Under the pieces are notes generated by a model. It made no database searches and was not told the origin of the DNA. It worked only from the letters and a program-made list of their open reading frames with translations. A program made the position numbers and the translations under genes. Positions 1 through 5,422 of a stretch of DNA of 5,422 bases are shown here, one piece after another; the stretch's first letter is position 1; every line of letters begins with the position of its first letter. Origin of the DNA: Trueperaceae bacterium (GTDB lineage Bacteria > Deinococcota > Deinococci > Deinococcales > Trueperaceae); contig JAGXHO010000141.1 of the NCBI GenBank assembly GCA_024636105.1, positions 1 through 5,422 on the forward strand, written 5' to 3'.

Positions 1-338
1 CTCCCGTACAGGTCGGCGCCGGCCGCGACGTAGGTGGGGACCGGCCAGGGCACCGGGGGGTACGCACGAGCCTGCAGCCCGACCGCGATGCCGGCGCTCC
101 CCCACGCGGCGCGCACGGCGGCGCCGAAGGCCCCGGACTGCAGCGAGGCGCCGAGCCCGGCCGTTCGGTACGCCGGGAACCCGAAGGCGACGCCGAACGC
201 GGCGACGGCCGGGACCTCGTCGACGACGCCCGATATGCTGCCGCCGTCCGGTTCGCCCGCCGCCCCCTGAGCCACGACGACGCCCAACGTCGGCGCGCAG
301 ACCAGCGCCAGCACCAGGAACGCCCGCCGGACACGCAT
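1..338 (-). CDS. Secreted, possibly outer-membrane beta-barrel protein of unknown function (C-terminus cut by window edge)
   Basis: I do not recognise the family. The reading frame opens at an ATG at 338 and runs without a stop to the left edge, giving 112 visible residues. Residues 1-23 look like a Sec signal peptide: positive MRVRR start, hydrophobic core at about 6-22, and a V-V-A site with likely cleavage after Ala23. After a Gly-rich linker (25-37), residues 44-112 are rich in Gly, Ala, Val, Tyr and Phe with alternating small/hydrophobic residues and Pro-rich turns near 94-101. This pattern is typical of outer-membrane beta-barrel strands, which is an inference. The frame stays open upstream to an in-frame ATG at 440, but that start would bury the signal peptide behind 34 polar residues, so 338 is preferred. 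No Shine-Dalgarno precedes 338. The gene lies 149 bp downstream of the two-domain gene on the same strand, so co-transcription is possible but not shown. Confidence 0.72.
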   Translation of the reverse strand, partial: MRVRRAFLVLALVCAPTLGVVVAQGAAGEPDGGSISGVVDEVPAVAAFGVAFGFPAYRTAGLGASLQSGAFGAAVRAAWGSAGIAVGLQARAYPPVPWPVPTYVAAGADLYG

Positions 339-487
339 CCGAGCGATAGCGAGGCGGTCGTACAGGCCGACTGAGGCCGTCGGGGACGTACCCGCACGCG
401 GGGCATGGCTGGGCGGCAAGGTGGGATCTGAACCGTTCATGCGGCAGCGTACCGCGACGTCCAGCGACCGTCGTGCTCGGCTGCGCC
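339..487. other. Intergenic spacer between the two-domain gene and the secreted-protein gene
   Basis: This 149 bp gap separates two minus-strand genes. I see no tRNA, no clear terminator with a T-run, and no convincing promoter. Short inverted repeats occur (for example CCCGC-AC-GCGGG at 391-402), but such repeats are expected by chance at this GC content. The frame of the downstream gene is open through positions 339-440, so a longer N-terminus cannot be fully excluded. Confidence 0.5.
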
Positions 488-1666
488 TCAGGCTTCGACG
501 TCGCCGAGCGCGCGCCCCCCGGCGGCGTCCCACGCGGCGCGGATCTCGGTCGACGAGACGTCGGCCCGGAACGCCGCCTCGGGCAGCGCCTCGAAAAGGT
601 CGGTGTGCGCGGCCGGAACGTCGAGGTCGGCCAGGGTGAGGAAGCGCTCGGCGGAGCGCCGACCCGCGACCAGGAAGCGACCGCCGCTGGCCCGCAGCGC
701 GTCGAAGGCGACGGACGGTCCGGCGTCGTCCGCGTAGAAGCGCCCTTCGAGCACGCGCGCTGCGGTGTCCGCACCGACCACGAAGACCGCCCCGGGCAGC
801 AGCGCCGCCTTGGCATCGAAGCGCGGCGCGCGCGTGAGGAGCAGCGGCGCCCGGCCCGCGAACTGGGTGGCGCGGCGGTGGGCCTCGTCCAGGTCGATCG
901 TCGGCTTGTCGGCGTTGGCGATCGCCAGCTCGAACGCCACCGGTCGGCCGAGGTGCCGCTGCGCGGCGGCGGCGAGCCCCAAGTGGCCGTCGTGCAGCGG
1001 ATGGAACGAGCCGCTCACCACGGCGCCGCCGCCAACCGGCCACGGCAGCGCGTCGACCGGTTCGCCGTGCACGTCGAGCGCGAGCAGGGGGCGGCGACCC
1101 TCCGCGAAGGCCTCGAGCTCGGCACCCGCCCGAAACGCCCGCTCGACGCGCTCCTCGCCGATCAGCGCGAGCGCCGGGACCTGCAGGACCCCCGACGCGT
1201 CCGCCAGCGCGCGCAGCACCAGCGCGCTCACCAGCGCCTCCTCGGCCGCACGGTCGCGCGCGCCCTTGGTCATCTCGAGGCCGTACAGGCGCACCCCGAG
1301 CCCATCGGCGGTGGCGACCCAGGCGCGATGGGCGCCGCGCTTGACGCGGTCGGTCGCGATCGTCGCGGTGCACGCCACGCCCAGGACCGCTTCGGCGGGG
1401 CCGGCCAACGAGCGTGCGCGCGTGCGCGCCCGGCTGGCGAGCGCTGCGGCCACCTCCGGTGCGACCGCTTGGTCGACCGGGCCACCCACGCCCTCCGCGA
1501 GCGACGCGGGGGCGTAGCGGTCGACCGCCTCGAGCACGGTGCGCGACGATCCCCCCACCGCATGCAACCAGGCGAGCGCCTGGACGCCGGCGCCCGCGAA
1601 GTCGTAGACGAGGCGCGCCGGTGCCGCGTGGACGCGCGCCACCAGGTCGAGCAGGGCCCGGTTCAT
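488..1666 (-). CDS. Two-domain protein: degenerate CinA/PncC-like domain plus NMN-adenylyltransferase-like nucleotidyltransferase domain
   Basis: The protein has 392 residues from the ATG at 1666. Residues about 5-160 resemble the CinA C-terminal (PncC, NMN deamidase) fold: a DFAGAG segment at 22-27 where PncC has ESCTGG, GGSSRTVLEAV at 38-48, and LGVACTATIATDR at 95-107. The PncC catalytic serine is missing, so deamidase activity is doubtful. Residues about 215-385 form an HxGH-type nucleotidyltransferase domain: GSFHPLHDGH at 219-228 for nucleotide binding, VGADTAARVL at 297-306, and the VSSTEIR signature at 370-376. From memory, the same architecture, with a GSFNPLHDGH-like motif and a TxRxKxGxHR-like segment, occurs in plant and fungal proteins of unknown function such as Arabidopsis AT2G01220. 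Likely substrates are NMN/NaMN plus ATP, but another cytidylyl- or adenylyltransfer is possible. The ATG at 1666 is chosen because family similarity begins just after it. An in-frame GTG at 1744 would run close to the divergent ATPase promoter and adds a non-conserved Ala/Arg-rich stretch. The gene is divergent from the metal ATPase. Confidence 0.8.
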   Translation of the reverse strand: MNRALLDLVARVHAAPARLVYDFAGAGVQALAWLHAVGGSSRTVLEAVDRYAPASLAEGVGGPVDQAVAPEVAAALASRARTRARSLAGPAEAVLGVACTATIATDRVKRGAHRAWVATADGLGVRLYGLEMTKGARDRAAEEALVSALVLRALADASGVLQVPALALIGEERVERAFRAGAELEAFAEGRRPLLALDVHGEPVDALPWPVGGGAVVSGSFHPLHDGHLGLAAAAQRHLGRPVAFELAIANADKPTIDLDEAHRRATQFAGRAPLLLTRAPRFDAKAALLPGAVFVVGADTAARVLEGRFYADDAGPSVAFDALRASGGRFLVAGRRSAERFLTLADLDVPAAHTDLFEALPEAAFRADVSSTEIRAAWDAAGGRALGDVEA

Positions 1667-1677
1667 CGCGGCATCAT
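1663..1677 (-). other. Possible four-codon leader ORF (MMPR-stop) overlapping the start of the two-domain gene
   Basis: ATG at 1677 reads ATG ATG CCG CGA TGA. The TGA at 1665-1663 overlaps the two-domain gene's ATG at 1666 in an ATGA stop/start. A GGAGG at 1690-1686 sits 8 nt before this ATG, an ideal distance, but 19 nt before the 1666 start, which is too far. This suggests initiation at the mini-ORF followed by reinitiation at 1666. It could also be chance; there is no direct evidence of translation. Confidence 0.35.
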
Positions 1678-1685
1678 CGCACGTG

Positions 1686-1690
1686 CCTCC
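1686..1690 (-). promoter_or_regulatory. Shine-Dalgarno GGAGG, partly inside a hairpin
   Basis: On the minus strand the leader reads CCGGGC-CGGT-GCCCGG followed by AGG, so the perfect 6 bp stem-loop (1704-1689) includes the first two G residues of the GGAGG. Folding could partly mask the ribosome site of the mini-ORF and two-domain gene. It is the only strong Shine-Dalgarno I found close to a start in this window. The hairpin itself may be fortuitous at this GC content. Confidence 0.4.
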
Positions 1691-1759
1691 GGGCACCGGC
1701 CCGGCGCTGCACGACGCGCGCGCAGCGCGTTCGGGACGTCGCACCCGCGCCCGCAGGCG

Positions 1760-1765
1760 TAGCCT
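1760..1765 (+). promoter_or_regulatory. Putative -10 box of a leaderless promoter for the metal ATPase
   Basis: TAGCCT matches the TANNNT -10 consensus and ends 6 nt before the ATPase ATG at 1772, so transcription would begin at or next to the start codon. No Shine-Dalgarno precedes this ATG, which supports a leaderless mRNA. No clear -35 hexamer is visible about 17 nt upstream. The box lies inside a small inverted repeat, AGGC-GTA-GCCT (1755-1765), too short to call an operator. Confidence 0.45.
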
Positions 1766-1771
1766 TGGGGC

Positions 1772-3709
1772 ATGGACGCCGCCGAACTCAAGGCCGACCT
1801 AGTCGCCGAGCAGGCGGCGCTGCGCTGGAGCATCACCTGGACCGTGCTCACGGGCATCGGCCTCGCCGTCGGGCTGATCGCCGGTTGGACCGGGCTCGAG
1901 GCGGTCGTGCCGTGGGCGTACGGGCTCGCCTTCCTCGCCGGCGGGGGTCCTGCCGGGATCGAGGCGGTGCGGGCGCTCGCGCGCGGTCGTTTGGAGATCG
2001 ACCTGCTCATGGTCTTGGCCGCGCTGGCGGCCGCGGCGGTCGGCGCCCCGCGCGACGGCGCGATCCTGCTGTTCCTGTTCAGCCTCGCCGGCACCCTCGA
2101 GGAGCGGGCGATGGGCACCACCCGGCGCGCGGTGGCGGCGCTGATGTCGCTGCGGCCCGACGTCGCGCATGTCGTCGAGGACGGCGTCGAGGTCGACCGC
2201 CCGGCCGAGGACGTCGCCGTGGACGCGCTCGTGCGCGTCCGTCCCGGGGAGCGCGTGCCGCTCGACGGGGTCGTGGCGTCCGGCGAGTCGGCGGTGGATC
2301 AGGCGCCGATCACCGGCGAGTCGGTTCCGGTCGACAAGGAGCCGGGGGGCGAGGTGTTCGCCGGGACCGTCAACGGCCACGGCGCGCTGACCGTGCGCGT
2401 GACCAAGACCGCCAGCCAATCGACCCTCTCGCGGATGGTCCAGCTGGTGACCGAGGCGCAGGCGGCCAAGGCCCCCAGCGAGCGCTTCAGCGACTGGTTC
2501 GGGCAGCGATACACGGTCTGGGTGCTCGCCGGCACGGCCGCGGCGCTCGCCGCGTTCTTCGCCTTCGGCCTCCCCGCGAACGAAGCCTTCTACCGCGCCG
2601 CCACGCTGCTCGTGGTGGCGAGCCCGTGCGCGGTGGTCATCAGCGTGCCGGCGGCGGTGCTGTCGGCGCTCGCCGCCTCCGCGCGCCGCGGCGTGCTGTT
2701 CAAGGGCGGTGGCGCGCTCGAAGCGCTCGCCGAGGTCGAGGCGATCGCCTTCGACAAGACCGGCACCCTGACCCGTGGGGTCATGACGGTGACCGACGTG
2801 GTGCCGCACGCGGTCGACGAGGACGAGCTGCTGCGGGTGGCTGCCGCGCTCGAGCACGCCAGCGAACACCCGATCGCGCGCTCCGTCGTGCGTTACGCCG
2901 CCGAGCGCGGCATCGACCCGGCGCCGGCCGACGGCGTCGAGGCCCGGCCGGGGCGCGGCATCGTGGGTAAGGTGGACGGTTTCGAGGCCTGGGCGGGCAA
3001 CCGGCGCTTGGTGGCCTCCGAGGGCATCGACCTGGATGCCGACCCCGCCGCGCGCGAGGCGCTGGCGAAGCTCGAGGCTGCGGGCCGGACCGTCGTGGTG
3101 GTGGCGGGCCGGGGCGACGGCGCGGCGCCGCGCCTGCTCGGCTTCCTGGGCGTCGCCGATACCCCGCGCCCGCACGCCCGTGAGGGCTTGGACGCGCTGC
3201 GCCGCGAGGGCCTGGAGCGCTTCGCGGTCCTGACGGGCGACCACGCGAACGTCGCGCGCGGCGTCGCCGACGACCTCGGTTTGGCGGCCGACCAAGTGCA
3301 CGCCGACCTGCTCCCCGAAGACAAGGTCGACCGCCTCCGGACGCTCCAGGCGAGCGGCAAGGTCGCGTACGTGGGCGATGGCGTGAACGACGCCGCAGCG
3401 CTCGCCACCGCGGACGTGGGGATCGCGATGGGCGTGGCCGGCAGCGACGTAGCGCTCGAGACGGCCGACGTCGCGCTGCTGTCCGACGACCTGCGGCGCC
3501 TCGCCGAGGCCGTCTCGCTCGCCAAGGCGACCCGGCGGGTGATCCGCCAGAACCTCGGCTTCGCGCTCGGCGTGATGGCGCTCATGGTGGTCGCGACGCT
3601 CGTCGGGTGGCTGCCGCTGCCGCTGGGCGTGATCGGCCACGAGGGCGGGACCCTGCTGGTCGTCGCCAACGGCTTGCGACTGCTCGGTCGCGGTCGCGCG
3701 CCGAGCTGA
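1772..3709 (+). CDS. P1B-4 type heavy-metal transporting P-type ATPase (Co/Zn/Cd/Fe(II) class exporter)
   Basis: This 645-residue membrane pump would use ATP hydrolysis to export divalent metal from the cytoplasm. All core P-type motifs are present: actuator TGES at 181-184, phosphorylation site DKTGT at 328-332 (Asp328), HP at 366-367 and the PGRG glycines near 393-396 in the nucleotide-binding domain, TGD at 488-490, and GDGVND at 535-540. The subgroup follows from SPC at 284-286 in the metal-site helix and HEGGT at 623-627 in the last helix pair, the P1B-4 signature. Hydrophobic segments lie at about 19-42, 45-69, 74-92, 95-110, 247-267, 273-300, 592-612 and 614-638. There is no N-terminal metal-binding domain, and Cys286 is the only cysteine, arguing against a Cu(I) or CPC-type pump. 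P1B-4 pumps move Co(II), Fe(II), Zn(II) or Cd(II) in different bacteria, so the metal cannot be assigned. No metal-sensing regulator gene is adjacent. Length and motifs indicate an intact gene. Confidence 0.95.
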   Translation: MDAAELKADLVAEQAALRWSITWTVLTGIGLAVGLIAGWTGLEAVVPWAYGLAFLAGGGPAGIEAVRALARGRLEIDLLMVLAALAAAAVGAPRDGAILLFLFSLAGTLEERAMGTTRRAVAALMSLRPDVAHVVEDGVEVDRPAEDVAVDALVRVRPGERVPLDGVVASGESAVDQAPITGESVPVDKEPGGEVFAGTVNGHGALTVRVTKTASQSTLSRMVQLVTEAQAAKAPSERFSDWFGQRYTVWVLAGTAAALAAFFAFGLPANEAFYRAATLLVVASPCAVVISVPAAVLSALAASARRGVLFKGGGALEALAEVEAIAFDKTGTLTRGVMTVTDVVPHAVDEDELLRVAAALEHASEHPIARSVVRYAAERGIDPAPADGVEARPGRGIVGKVDGFEAWAGNRRLVASEGIDLDADPAAREALAKLEAAGRTVVVVAGRGDGAAPRLLGFLGVADTPRPHAREGLDALRREGLERFAVLTGDHANVARGVADDLGLAADQVHADLLPEDKVDRLRTLQASGKVAYVGDGVNDAAALATADVGIAMGVAGSDVALETADVALLSDDLRRLAEAVSLAKATRRVIRQNLGFALGVMALMVVATLVGWLPLPLGVIGHEGGTLLVVANGLRLLGRGRAPS

Positions 3710-3712
3710 ACT

Positions 3713-3734
3713 GGGCGGCCGCTGCGGCCCGCCC
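3713..3734 (+). terminator. GC-rich hairpin just after the ATPase stop (possible terminator without T-run)
   Basis: Beginning four bases after the ATPase TGA, GGGCGGCCG (3713-3721) pairs with CGGCCCGCCC (3725-3734) around a CTG loop, giving 9 bp with one bulged C at 3728. It is followed by CCTCGG and not by a T-tract, so it is not a textbook intrinsic terminator. It could still pause or protect the transcript's 3' end, and it separates the ATPase from the cysQ promoter. Confidence 0.35.
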
Positions 3735-3738
3735 CCTC

Positions 3739-3755
3739 GGCGCGCGCCGCGCGCC
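3739..3755 (+). repeat. Second perfect hairpin in the ATPase-cysQ gap
   Basis: GGCGCGC (3739-3745), loop GCC and GCGCGCC (3749-3755) form a perfect 7 bp stem. It occupies the position where a -35 element would stand relative to the TACGAT box at 3762. It may be part of the ATPase 3' end, a regulatory palindrome or a chance result of local GC repeats. Confidence 0.35.
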
Positions 3756-3761
3756 GCCGCG

Positions 3762-3767
3762 TACGAT
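3762..3767 (+). promoter_or_regulatory. Putative -10 box of a leaderless promoter for cysQ
   Basis: TACGAT fits TANNNT and ends 8 nt before the cysQ ATG at 3776. No Shine-Dalgarno is present between the two. The arrangement parallels the ATPase start, which makes both calls more credible. An ATG at 3766-3768 overlaps the box but is out of frame with cysQ. Confidence 0.42.
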
Positions 3768-3775
3768 GCGCACCG

Positions 3776-4576
3776 ATGCTCCCGCACCGCTTCGAACCCC
3801 TCCGCGACGCGGTCGCCCGCCTCGCCCGCGAGGCCGGAGTCGCCATCCTCGAGATCTACGGGGGCGACTTCGAGGTGCACCTCAAGGCCGACGCCACCCC
3901 GGTGACCGAGGCCGATCTCCGTGCCCAAGCCCTGCTCGTGCGCGGCCTGCGCGCGCTCACGCCGGACGTGCCGGTGCTGAGCGAGGAGCAGGCCGAGGTC
4001 CCGTACGAGGTGCGGCGCTCCTGGCCGCGCTTCTGGCTGATCGACCCGCTCGACGGCACCCGCGAGTTCGTGAACCGGACCGGCGAGTTCTCGGTCAACG
4101 TCGCCTTGGTCGAGCGCGGCAAGCCGGCGTTCGGGGTGGTGCACGGACCGATCGACGACGTCGCCTACGCCGGCGCCCCCGGCCAGGGTGCGTGGCGCCG
4201 CGACGGAGACGGCGCCTGGTCCGCGATCCGCGTAGCAGCCCCTGAGGGGCGGTCGCTGCGCGTGCTGACCAGCCGGTCGCACGCCGGCGGCCGCACGCGC
4301 GCCTGGCTCGAGTCGCTCACCGCCGACTGGGACGTGGCCGTCGTCCAGCGCGGCAGCGCGATCAAGGCGTGCTTGGTCGCGGAGGGTGCGGCGCACGTCT
4401 ACGCCCGCCTCGGCCCGACGAGCGAATGGGACACCGCCGCCTCGCAAGCGGTGCTGGAGGCCGCCGGCGGGGTGCTGCGGCGCGTGGGGGACGACGCCCC
4501 GCTCGCGTACAACAAGCCCGACCTGCGCAACCCGGAGTTCTACGCCGCGTGGGGGTCGGACGCGCCGAATCCCTGA
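3776..4576 (+). CDS. cysQ: 3'(2'),5'-bisphosphate nucleotidase CysQ (inositol-monophosphatase superfamily)
   Basis: CysQ removes the 3'-phosphate from adenosine 3',5'-bisphosphate (pAp), a by-product of PAPS reduction and phosphopantetheine transfer, yielding AMP and relieving pAp toxicity. It needs Mg2+ and acts at the inner side of the membrane or in the cytoplasm. The 266-residue product is near the usual length and carries the metal-binding set: KAD with TPVTEAD at 37-47, LSEE at 68-71 (Glu70), DPLDGT at 90-95 (Asp90, Asp93), and SEWDTAA at 216-222 (Asp219). The SEWDTAA motif, followed by LEAAGG, and the late LAYNKPDLRNPEF segment favour CysQ over plain inositol monophosphatase, though activity on related substrates is possible. 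The ATG at 3776 is set by homology and by the TACGAT box upstream. No sulfate-assimilation genes are visible nearby. The 3' end overlaps the convergent lnt by 37 bp. Confidence 0.92.
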   Translation: MLPHRFEPLRDAVARLAREAGVAILEIYGGDFEVHLKADATPVTEADLRAQALLVRGLRALTPDVPVLSEEQAEVPYEVRRSWPRFWLIDPLDGTREFVNRTGEFSVNVALVERGKPAFGVVHGPIDDVAYAGAPGQGAWRRDGDGAWSAIRVAAPEGRSLRVLTSRSHAGGRTRAWLESLTADWDVAVVQRGSAIKACLVAEGAAHVYARLGPTSEWDTAASQAVLEAAGGVLRRVGDDAPLAYNKPDLRNPEFYAAWGSDAPNP

Positions 4577-5422
4577 CGGCGCGCGGCCGCCACGGCCGAC
4601 GCATGGCGCACCGCAACGGACGCCAGCAGCACCGCCCAAGTGGTCGCCACCACCAACGCCACGCCCTGCGGACCGAAGCGCGCGTACGGTGTCGTCCAGC
4701 CCGACGGTGCGGCGAGCGCGACCGTGAGGCCTGCGTCGGCGCCCGCCGCGAAGCCCAGCAACCGGCCGTCGTGGCCCCACGCCATCGACGGTCCGTCGTG
4801 CGACGCGACGACCACGGGCCTCCCCGTCGACCACGCGAGCACCCGCCCGCTCCGGGCGTGCCACCAGGGCGTGGCCGTCGCGCCCGCCCACCCATCGTGG
4901 GTGAGGACGAGCAGCGCGTCCGCCCCCCGCGCGCGCTCGAGCGCGGCGCCCAGGTGCAGCGACTCCCAGCAGACCAACACCCCCCAGCGCCGACTGGCGA
5001 CCCGAACCGGCCACCGCTCGCCGACCCCCGCGGTCAACCAGGCCTCGTACCGAGGCACCAGATGCCGCTTGTCGAGCACCCACGTGGCGGCCGTAGGCGT
5101 CGCGAGCGCGACCGAGTTGCGCCAACCACCCTCGGCGTCCGGTCGGTAGGCACCGGCGAGGACCGGCGCACCGAGGGCGCGAGCGGCCTCGACCAAGCCC
5201 GCGAGTACCTCGGAGGCGACGTACCCGAGCGCGCTCTCGGGCCACACGTGGAGGTCGACCGCGGGCGAGGCGAACGCCGGCTCGACCGGTGCGGACGCCC
5301 GCTCGAGCAGCGCGCCCACGAGCGCCGCCGACGCGCTGGGATCGGCGCGCGTGGCGGCGAGCGCGGCCTGGTCGCCGACGCCGTGCGCGACCGCCACCGT
5401 CCGGGTCGGTTCGGTGGGCGTC
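4540..5422 (-). CDS. lnt: Apolipoprotein N-acyltransferase, nitrilase-domain part (N-terminus beyond window edge)
   Basis: Lnt adds the third acyl chain to the N-terminal cysteine of diacylglyceryl lipoproteins, using phospholipid as donor, at the periplasmic face of the inner membrane. Visible here is the carbon-nitrogen hydrolase domain plus the last membrane helix. Counting from an internal GTG at 5397, the catalytic triad is Glu54 in VWPES (E. coli Glu267), Lys110 in LDKRHLVPRYE (Lys335) and Cys143 in LVCWES (Cys387). Glu118 matches the essential Glu343 and Glu145 matches Glu389. The THDGW and TPYARFGPQ segments also fit Lnt, and residues about 245-263 form the C-terminal helix. The frame stays open from 5397 to the right edge, and the visible start corresponds to the beginning of the nitrilase domain, so the true start and the multi-helix membrane domain must lie outside. 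I cannot exclude a soluble nitrilase-like homologue, but the C-terminal helix argues against it. The gene ends in TAG inside the 3' end of cysQ. Confidence 0.88.
   Translation of the reverse strand, partial: TPTEPTRTVAVAHGVGDQAALAATRADPSASAALVGALLERASAPVEPAFASPAVDLHVWPESALGYVASEVLAGLVEAARALGAPVLAGAYRPDAEGGWRNSVALATPTAATWVLDKRHLVPRYEAWLTAGVGERWPVRVASRRWGVLVCWESLHLGAALERARGADALLVLTHDGWAGATATPWWHARSGRVLAWSTGRPVVVASHDGPSMAWGHDGRLLGFAAGADAGLTVALAAPSGWTTPYARFGPQGVALVVATTWAVLLASVAVRHASAVAAARRQGFGASDPHAA

Noticed and set aside
34..270. Plus-strand 78-codon open frame at the left end
   Set aside because: The opposite strand encodes a signal peptide and a coherent barrel-like sequence; the plus frame is Pro/Ala/Thr-rich without features.
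295..299. Possible lipobox at Cys14 of the secreted protein
   Set aside because: The residue before the cysteine is Val (LALVC), while lipoboxes need Gly, Ala or Ser there, and the hydrophobic core continues past the cysteine.
391..402. CCCGC-AC-GCGGG as a terminator of the two-domain gene
   Set aside because: The loop is only 2 nt, it lies about 90 bp past the stop, and no T-run follows.
406..445. tRNA-like 3' portion on the minus strand (GGTTCAGATCC)
   Set aside because: The T-loop has G where A58 is expected, the stem does not pair, and no anticodon arm or acceptor stem can be found.
473..1762. Plus-strand open frame of 429 codons opposite the two-domain gene
   Set aside because: It is Arg-rich with no domain signature, and the minus-strand frame carries clear nucleotidyltransferase motifs.
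1755..1765. Inverted repeat AGGC-GTA-GCCT over the ATPase -10 box as a regulator operator
   Set aside because: The arms are only 4 bp and do not extend, which is expected by chance in this composition.
1799..5245. Minus-strand open frame of 1148 codons opposite the ATPase and cysQ
   Set aside because: Its translation is Arg/Gly/Ala/His-rich low-complexity sequence with no motifs. It arises because GC-biased codons of the real genes rarely yield stop codons on the opposite strand.

Overview
The window is about 5.4 kb of very GC-rich bacterial chromosome, with strong G/C bias at third codon positions and long spurious open frames opposite the real genes. No mobile element, CRISPR array, rRNA or tRNA was seen. 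The lineage cannot be proved from the window. The very high GC, a Gram-negative style envelope gene (lnt), a secreted barrel-like protein, and two genes without a Shine-Dalgarno but with a TANNNT box 6-8 nt before the ATG fit the Deinococcota (for example a Trueperaceae-like lineage). Actinobacteria also use such leaderless starts and are the main alternative.

Layout, left to right: (1) the first 112 codons of a minus-strand exported protein of unknown function, running off the left edge; (2) a minus-strand two-domain protein joining a degenerate CinA/PncC-like domain to an NMN-adenylyltransferase-like nucleotidyltransferase domain, the least characterised gene here; (3) a divergent intergenic region of about 105 bp; (4) a plus-strand P1B-4 type heavy-metal ATPase; (5) a 66 bp gap with two GC-rich hairpins and a probable leaderless promoter; (6) plus-strand cysQ; (7) the C-terminal catalytic part of lnt on the minus strand, overlapping cysQ tail to tail by 37 bp and running off the right edge.

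The genes do not form one obvious pathway. They cover metal efflux, turnover of the sulfur-assimilation by-product pAp, lipoprotein acylation and a possible NAD-related nucleotidyltransferase. This looks like ordinary core chromosome, not an island. The points most worth a second look are the two-domain protein, whose closest relatives I recall are plant and fungal proteins of unknown function, and its leader: a Shine-Dalgarno positioned for a four-codon mini-ORF whose stop overlaps the gene's start codon.
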